From Spisula solida (lineage: Eukaryota; Mollusca; Bivalvia; Venerida; Mactridae): a DNA stretch of 64,000 nt. Made by a program: the position numbers and the translations under genes. Shown here in pieces: positions 60,601 to 64,000 of this stretch. The stretch is from the NCBI GenBank assembly GCA_947247005.1, contig OX365955.1:41457822-41521821 (forward strand). Reading direction: 5' to 3'. The notes under the pieces are model-generated. The model was not told the origin of the DNA. It was given only the letters and a program-made list of their open reading frames with translations, and ran no database searches. Position 1 is the first letter of the stretch. Each line of letters begins with the position of its first letter.

Positions 60601-62013
60601 ATGCGTATGCTATTCATATATTTGTGTATATTTCACATGCTATTTTTAGTAAATCTTGTCAATCTCAACCGTTGCAATTGACTAAAGATTTATTAAGAAT
60701 AGCATCAAATCATTAGAAACTTATACGGACTGAGATTGTACATGTAAAATTATCATAACGGCAATCCTTGTACTGCTTACATTTGTTGATATTTTAATTT
60801 TGCAAAATAGTTGTAATTTTTTTCGGTATAATAAAATAAATAACACATGCGTGCGTGTGTGCGTGCGTGCGAAAGTGCGTGCATCAGTTCCCCAGGTTCC
60901 TATCTTAAAGGTCAAGGTCACAGATTGAGGTCAAAGGTCAAATTGAAGCTTGTCCGTATCATAACATTGTCATACATTGACCAATCTTTCTTATATTTGG
61001 CATGAATGTTCATCTCCATGAGGCGGAGTGTCATGCCCAACCCCCACCTATCTCAAAGTTGAAGGTCACAGTTGGAGGTCAAATGTCAAATTGAAGGCTA
61101 ATTTAAGTTGTAGCCATTTTTCAAAGTGCGCCGAGGCTCGACATAATTTGCCCGAGGGCACGAATGTCTAGTTACTAGTAGTGATCAAACAAAATATCAC
61201 ATACACACCCGGCAGGTATATGGGGAAAATACATTGAGAGGTCACGTGAGGTAAAATAATATGGAAAAACCACATGGCTGCGAGGGCGATACTAAATAAT
61301 ACCAACCCGAGAATACTTATATCACCCGAGGCGTAGCACGTAATAATACGTGCGCACGTGATAAATAAAATATTTATCACATAACATGCGGTCCACGAGT
61401 GCCGTAAAGCCGTGACGTAAATATCGTTCGGCACTCCCAGACCGTGCAATAAATATTTAAATTAGCTTGACGTGACGTTAGCCAATCAATGCATTGATCC
61501 GTCACTGACGTCAGGATAACATCAACGTCACCAAGACGTCGCGCTCATTGTACCGCTAAATTTTGGCTGAAACATATGCAGCGCACATCATCCTTCTGAA
61601 CAATATTGAGCGTTTTCTAAGGTTATGTGATAAATAGAATCTAACATTAAACTCGTCGACAAAAACAATATGACACTCGGCAAAGCCTCGTGTCATATCA
61701 TTTTGTCCACTCGTTTAATAAAACTCGTATGTAATGAGCACTCATGCAAGATCCTCTATATCCTGTGTCCCCTCTATGCCACCGTAATTATCTCCGTGTT
61801 GATTAATGTTGATTAATGTTTAATATTCTTTACTGTAGCATGAATTCTTCAACAATGCCAGTGCAGAGTTTTATTATGATGTCGCCGTGATTCAGTTAGT
61901 ACACGAGGCGATCATCAACACCTACGTTCAACCTGCTACCATGGTTACACCGGGAACGGACACGTTTACTGGTCACGCTATTTGCTACATCGTTGGCTGG
62001 GGGAATATAGAAG
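54607..62013 (+). CDS. Secreted trypsin-like serine protease (S1A), 3' end beyond the window
   Basis: Five exons join in phase: 54,607-54,661, 54,987-55,252, 57,698-57,957, 58,979-59,069 and 61,839-62,013, about 282 residues. All introns are GT-AG, phases 1, 0, 2, 0 and 1. Order: signal peptide (about residues 1-18), charged pro-region to about residue 142 with Lys/Arg- and Gln-rich parts, activation site MSK|IVGG, catalytic His in VVTAAHC (near residue 188), VVLGDY, catalytic Asp in YYDVAVIQL, then CYIVGWG. S1A enzymes are secreted zymogens cleaved before IVGG. The exon with GDSGGP was not found up to 64,000, so specificity (position 189) cannot be read. The pro-region is long for a plain trypsin and has no recognised CUB, LDL-A or clip domain. 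All catalytic residues that can be seen are intact, so the gene is probably functional. Confidence 0.93.
54987..55252 (+). CDS. Protease exon 2: charged pro-region
   Basis: Acceptor TTCTAATTTTAG, donor AAA then GTAAGA. It encodes about 88 residues, starting [13 protein letters not shown] and ending in a Lys/Arg/Pro/Gly/Glu-rich tract ([15 protein letters not shown]). No Cys, so no disulfide-linked pro-domain. Likely flexible and cut off or retained non-covalently on activation. The minus frame over the same DNA is a shadow. Confidence 0.85.
55480..56435. mobile_element. 956-bp foldback element in protease intron 2, 6-bp TSD
   Basis: Left end CCACTGGCGCCAGAACACC, right end GTTCTGGTGCCAGTGG; arms of about 235-260 bp (55,480-55,742 and 56,203-56,435) share GCAGATTTATTGACATGGCC-like strings in inverted orientation. 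TAGATA flanks both ends (55,474-55,479 and 56,436-56,441). The middle (about 460 bp) has small frames only. No transposase. The 6-bp duplication separates it from the 7-bp group. Confidence 0.9.
56901..57477 (+). repeat. TGGA microsatellite, about 144 units
   Basis: From 56,901 the TGGA unit is unbroken to about 57,389 (about 122 units), then interrupted by six G-to-C changes that create GATC (57,387; 57,411; 57,431; 57,447; 57,455; 57,467) before it ends in GGATTTT. It lies in intron 2 of the protease, about 220 bp before exon 3. The 203-270 codon frames on both strands (Met-Asp-Gly-Trp or His-Pro-Ser-Ile repeats) are translation of the repeat. Confidence 0.97.
57698..57957 (+). CDS. Protease exon 3: activation site and catalytic His
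   Basis: Acceptor TTTTTAATTACAG, donor GA then GTAAGT (phase 2). It starts with a Lys/Gln run, then an acidic stretch ([15 protein letters not shown]), then [40 protein letters not shown] is the mature N-terminus, CGG and TAAHC the Cys42-Cys58 loop and the catalytic His57 (chymotrypsin numbering). An overlapping + frame (57,612-57,908) is out of phase. Confidence 0.95.
58020..58170 (-). repeat. Dispersed minisatellite-family copy in intron 3
   Basis: TAAGTCAGACAGGGAAGGCA, GCACTCAACTTAACCAGCCG and AGCACAG.. are the complement of the end of the 5.4-kb array and its flank. About two diverged units follow (AACCAACCGAGCACAGGAAA, ACACAATGCC). So this repeat family reaches the intron of an active-looking gene. 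Confidence 0.8.
58740..58962. mobile_element. 223-bp MITE ending next to the exon 4 acceptor
   Basis: Left AAGCCTTTGTCACACTGAG and, inverted, right CTCAGTGGGACTTAGGCTT pair with a few mismatches. TA at 58,738-58,739 and 58,963-58,964 flank it. It ends 14 bp before the AG (58,977-58,978) that opens exon 4, so the branch point of intron 3 must lie in or at the edge of the MITE. Confidence 0.78.
58979..59069 (+). CDS. Protease exon 4: 91-bp linker exon
   Basis: Too short for ordinary ORF lists; found by phase and family pattern. Acceptor GCAACTTTCAG, donor ATG then GTAACA. It completes the Glu codon split by intron 3, reads [20 protein letters not shown] and [10 protein letters not shown], and ends in phase 0 for exon 5. 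VxLGDYxL..xxxxTEQ..xxPSxI is the usual strand between His57 and Asp102 in this family. A MITE ends 16 bp before it. Confidence 0.9.
59393..59546. repeat. Inverted repeat in intron 4 (hairpin type)
   Basis: TTAGAATATAAC at 59,393-59,404 and GTTATATTCTAA at 59,535-59,546 are exact complements. Inside, GATTGGCCGATAG and TTTTCATTGGCTCAT can pair partly. Probably a worn MITE. Confidence 0.6.
59593..59764. mobile_element. 172-bp nested hairpin element in intron 4
   Basis: Arms 59,593-59,660 and 59,695-59,764 are imperfect complements (CCGATGTAACGCTC and GAGCGTTACATCGG; TTGTTCTGTTTT and AAAACAGAACAA). The left arm also folds on itself through AGTTCCGTCAGAG and CTCTGACGGAACT. The frames over it on both strands are symmetrical by-products. 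Confidence 0.8.
59893..60250. mobile_element. 358-bp foldback element, CACAGG end, 7-bp TSD
   Basis: Left CACAGGAACTTGCATTTATA, right end complementary: TTAATGCAAGTTCCTATG (CATAGG when read inward). The arms continue through AATTTGAAAAAAAAATGAAA. GTTAATC flanks both sides exactly (59,886-59,892 and 60,251-60,257). Inside is a short palindrome around GGAGTCGACGCC and AT-rich sequence; no frame. It sits in intron 4 of the protease. Confidence 0.82.
60463..61252. mobile_element. 790-bp foldback-like element in intron 4
   Basis: Left ACCTCACGTGACC..CAATGTATTTTCC through GATATTTTGTTCGATCA (60,463-60,532) is the complement of 61,173-61,252. Outside each end lies ACATGGCTGCGAGGG.GATA then TAAATAATACCAACCCGAGA in direct orientation (60,344 and 61,272), so further copies of the same family border it. 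The interior has a TGCG microsatellite (60,848-60,880) and AGGTCA repeats. Confidence 0.7.
60909..60940 (+). promoter_or_regulatory. Nuclear-receptor-like AGGTCA direct repeats in a repeat element
   Basis: AGGTCAAGGTCA (60,909-60,920) has two half-sites without spacer; AGGTCAAAGGTCA (60,928-60,940) is a perfect one-base-spaced direct repeat (DR1). Two more half-sites lie at 61,063-61,068 and 61,076-61,081 in a diverged copy about 150 bp on. DR1 is a known binding arrangement of RXR/HNF4-type receptors; whether it works here is unknown. Confidence 0.5.
61368..61641. repeat. Inverted repeat with CRE-like motifs, end of intron 4
   Basis: TATTTATCACATAAC (about 61,370-61,384) and GTTATGTGATAAATA (about 61,623-61,637) are complements around a segment rich in GACGTCA-type strings (CTGACGTCAG near 61,505, AAGACGTCGC near 61,533). 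Similar to the motif content at 49.7-50.2 kb. Confidence 0.6.
61839..62013 (+). CDS. Protease exon 5: catalytic Asp
   Basis: Acceptor TATTCTTTACTGTAG, donor GAAG then GTGCGT (phase 1). [20 protein letters not shown] holds catalytic Asp102; it continues to ATMVTPGT and [11 protein letters not shown], where Cys136 and the GWG turn are standard. An Asn-Ala-Ser sequon may be glycosylated. The next exon, with the remaining Cys pairs and the catalytic Ser, should follow but is not seen by 64,000. Confidence 0.95.
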
Positions 62014-62989
62014 GTGCGTTGAATTTGTAAAAAAATGTTACGTCGAAGAATAAATGCTTGCAAAATCATTCATTCTCGTTGGCAATTAAGTGTTTCGTTT
62101 TGTTGAAAATAATAAAAATGTCATTGTCTCGAGTGTTTAAATTAATAGGATAACAAAATGTTTCAAAGTTTATTGGCAAAATCGGCACAGAAGTGCATAT
62201 GGCAATAAACAACCATTGCAAATAAACGAACAATTGGAAGAAAAAGAAAGAAAAAAGAAATAAACAAACAATTGAAAGAAAAAAAGAAACAACCAAAAGA
62301 ATGGAAAAAAGATACAAATAAATAAAAAAATGTTATAGGAATGGACGCCCCATTGTTAGGTACACATAATGTCGTAGTCATTACATAGTATTGCGGTCTG
62401 ATGAAACAATTTCAAACAGAGCCCATTCACTACTAACATAACCAATGTTTGGTTCATGAACTTCTTCTTTACTATGTCGGTGAACGTTTATAAAACAGGG
62501 GAGATAAACATACAGAGCATGTTGAATAGTTGACTGTGAGTGGGTGCGCGCATATAGCATTTCATTTCTATACGTGTGAAAATGTTCCTTCATTTCTATA
62601 CATATGACACGGTTTACAAAACTAGATAAATGTAACATCTATGTCTAAAAAACAAGAAAGGACTCAGTGCCAATCTAAACTTCATTTCTATCAATTCAAA
62701 CCAGTTGTAAACATGTAATACATTGATATAGTGACCGACATTCTGTATTTGTTTAAGTAGAAGACATTTTAGGCTTGCAAGTTGTATTAGTTTATTTGAC
62801 CTCAAAAACACAAATTTACTGTTTGATGTGTTGACATGTTTGTTACAATATTCATGGCTAATGTTGACTCTTCACAACGTTTTCTTCCGAACAATAACAT
62901 GACTTAAATTGTTCCGTATCGCGGCTTCAGAACCACATCTTGTTCGACCTACCCACCGTACCATATCGATGTATATTCTGCTCAATATA
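62014..62989. other. Intron 5 sequence, A/G-rich tract, no exon found
   Basis: 62,220-62,330 is a purine-rich AAAGAAA-type low-complexity tract. Searched for the last trypsin exons (Cys-rich region, GDSGGP) on the + strand without success. Minus-strand frames here are complements of the tract or uninformative. Confidence 0.55.
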
Positions 62990-63404
62990 CACTGCCCACC
63001 AAACATAAGTATACAGATGTTATTTGCCCACTTACTTGCCTGTATTAATACTATCTGCAGAACAGCGAAGCAACAATATATTCGAAGAAAAGGAATATCT
63101 GTGTTTGTTACATGGAAAGGGGATACATTAATTGATACCCTAGGTGCAAAATCTAAAGTTTCTTTGTCCCTCCTGAATGGTAACTTTATCATTAAAAGAT
63201 GGAAATTTCAGCCTTTTTGATCACATGGTTATTTTAGTTCCAAACATCTTCATCATTATTTATATCTCTATTTTGCCTCATTTAGTAACTATAGTTTCAG
63301 AAACTAGTAAAATTATGACCGTCTGATCAACAGATATTGAATAATTTAACCAAGTTTAATTTTGCAACAATTATTTACTGTATACTTATTTTTGGTGGGC
63401 ACTG
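62990..63404. mobile_element. 415-bp Tc1/mariner-type MITE
   Basis: Left CACTGCCCACCAAACATAAG then TATACAG, right complementary CTGTATACTTATTTTTGGTG then GGCACTG; about 27-bp inverted repeats. TA flanks both ends (62,988-62,989 and 63,405-63,406). The frames at 62,872-63,220 on both strands fall mostly in it and show no transposase. Confidence 0.85.
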
Positions 63405-63406
63405 TA

Positions 63407-64000
63407 TGTGTTCTCATGTACGTATTTCTGATGGCACGTGGAATATTACTATTGCGAATCGTCCAACTAGATATTTTAAATTTTATGCATGTGTGTATGA
63501 ATCCGTAACCTTTGATGGTATGGCAAGCCGTATTACACAAGGAGCTCGGTCTTGCTCACATAACAACCGGGAAATACCTCCATAGCGTTTACTTTTTTAT
63601 CAATTAGTGGCCAATTCAGGATCGAAAGATTTGGGGTACGCTATCTAGCTGAGTGATTCCATAGACGAAAGCACGGTTTCTCCTTTCTTGGCGCTTAGCG
63701 CTGAAAAAAGGTTTATCGGTATTATCTCGAACTATCGAGGCTATATCAAATTTGGTATGATATGTGTTTCATATAACTTAAAGTCATTGATTATAATCAA
63801 CATTAAATAGCGAAACTGAGTACGATAAAGGCATTTAAGTTAGTGACATGATAGTATAGATAAAGTTCACGTTATAAAAGTTGGCCTAAACAAATCATCA
63901 TATTGTTAATATTTATACTCGCCAAACATCTGAAATGCAAAATGTGCTAAATTTTTCCCCGTGGAAATATGCACTTAAATACAGAAATCCGAATATTACA
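63407..64000. other. Probable intron 5 continuation, nothing recognised
   Basis: No trypsin exon, repeat array or element ends recognised. The + frame at 63,337-63,585 has no domain. The end of the protease gene should lie beyond 64,000. Confidence 0.45.

Noticed and set aside
62872..63220. Overlapping frames of about 105 codons on both strands, possibly a transposase
   Set aside because: They lie largely in the 415-bp MITE with CACTGCCC ends; no DDE or helix-turn-helix pattern could be seen.

Overview
The window is AT-rich animal DNA from one eukaryotic chromosome, most likely a mollusc and probably a bivalve. The reasons are a split trypsin-type gene with GT-AG introns, very low coding density, a decayed mariner, a tRNA-derived SINE, many TA-flanked miniature inverted-repeat elements (MITEs), AGGTCA-bearing repeats and minisatellite-bearing dispersed repeats of kinds common in bivalves. 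No prokaryotic gene, rRNA gene or intact tRNA gene was recognised. The species cannot be named from the sequence alone.

Only one gene is solid: a secreted S1A trypsin-like serine protease on the + strand (54.6-62.0 kb). Five exons can be joined with consistent phases: signal peptide, a charged pro-region of about 120 residues, the IVGG start with the His exon, a short 91-bp exon, and the Asp exon. The exon with the catalytic Ser is not in the window, so the gene runs off the right side. Its introns hold a 956-bp foldback element, about 577 bp of TGGA microsatellite, a MITE that stops 14-16 bp before a splice acceptor, and a cluster of hairpin elements.

The other 54 kb is repeat landscape. 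0-5.1 kb and 20.9-23.4 kb are diverged copies of the same segments, with a 53-bp minisatellite (9 units) at 5.4-5.9 kb that is a single unit in the 22-kb copy. A mariner relic sits at 2.55-3.87 kb. At 11.6-20.0 kb an 8,377-bp element with 272-bp terminal inverted repeats interrupts one unit of a 0.5-kb tandem duplication; the other unit is an unoccupied copy of the target and shows a 7-bp target-site duplication (TSD). Nested in it are a SINE with a 12-bp TSD and a 2,196-bp foldback element with about 620-bp arms and a 9-bp TSD. A TA-flanked element at 23.9-25.2 kb carries at least one good minus-strand exon.

From about 27 to 49 kb there is a large, old, imperfect inverted duplication: left arm 27.1-38.1 kb, right arm 39.1-46.4 kb, and an extra partial copy at 46.5-49.1 kb. 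It is broken by later insertions, including a 1,970-bp foldback element at 30.7 kb.

The most interesting structural signal is that three unrelated-looking foldback elements (8.4 kb at 11.6 kb, 2.0 kb at 30.7 kb, 0.36 kb at 59.9 kb) all begin with CACAGG (one end of the smallest reads CATAGG) and are each flanked by an exact 7-bp TSD. That suggests one unidentified transposase acting on very different non-autonomous cargoes. Several short ORFs and possible exons are listed at low confidence.
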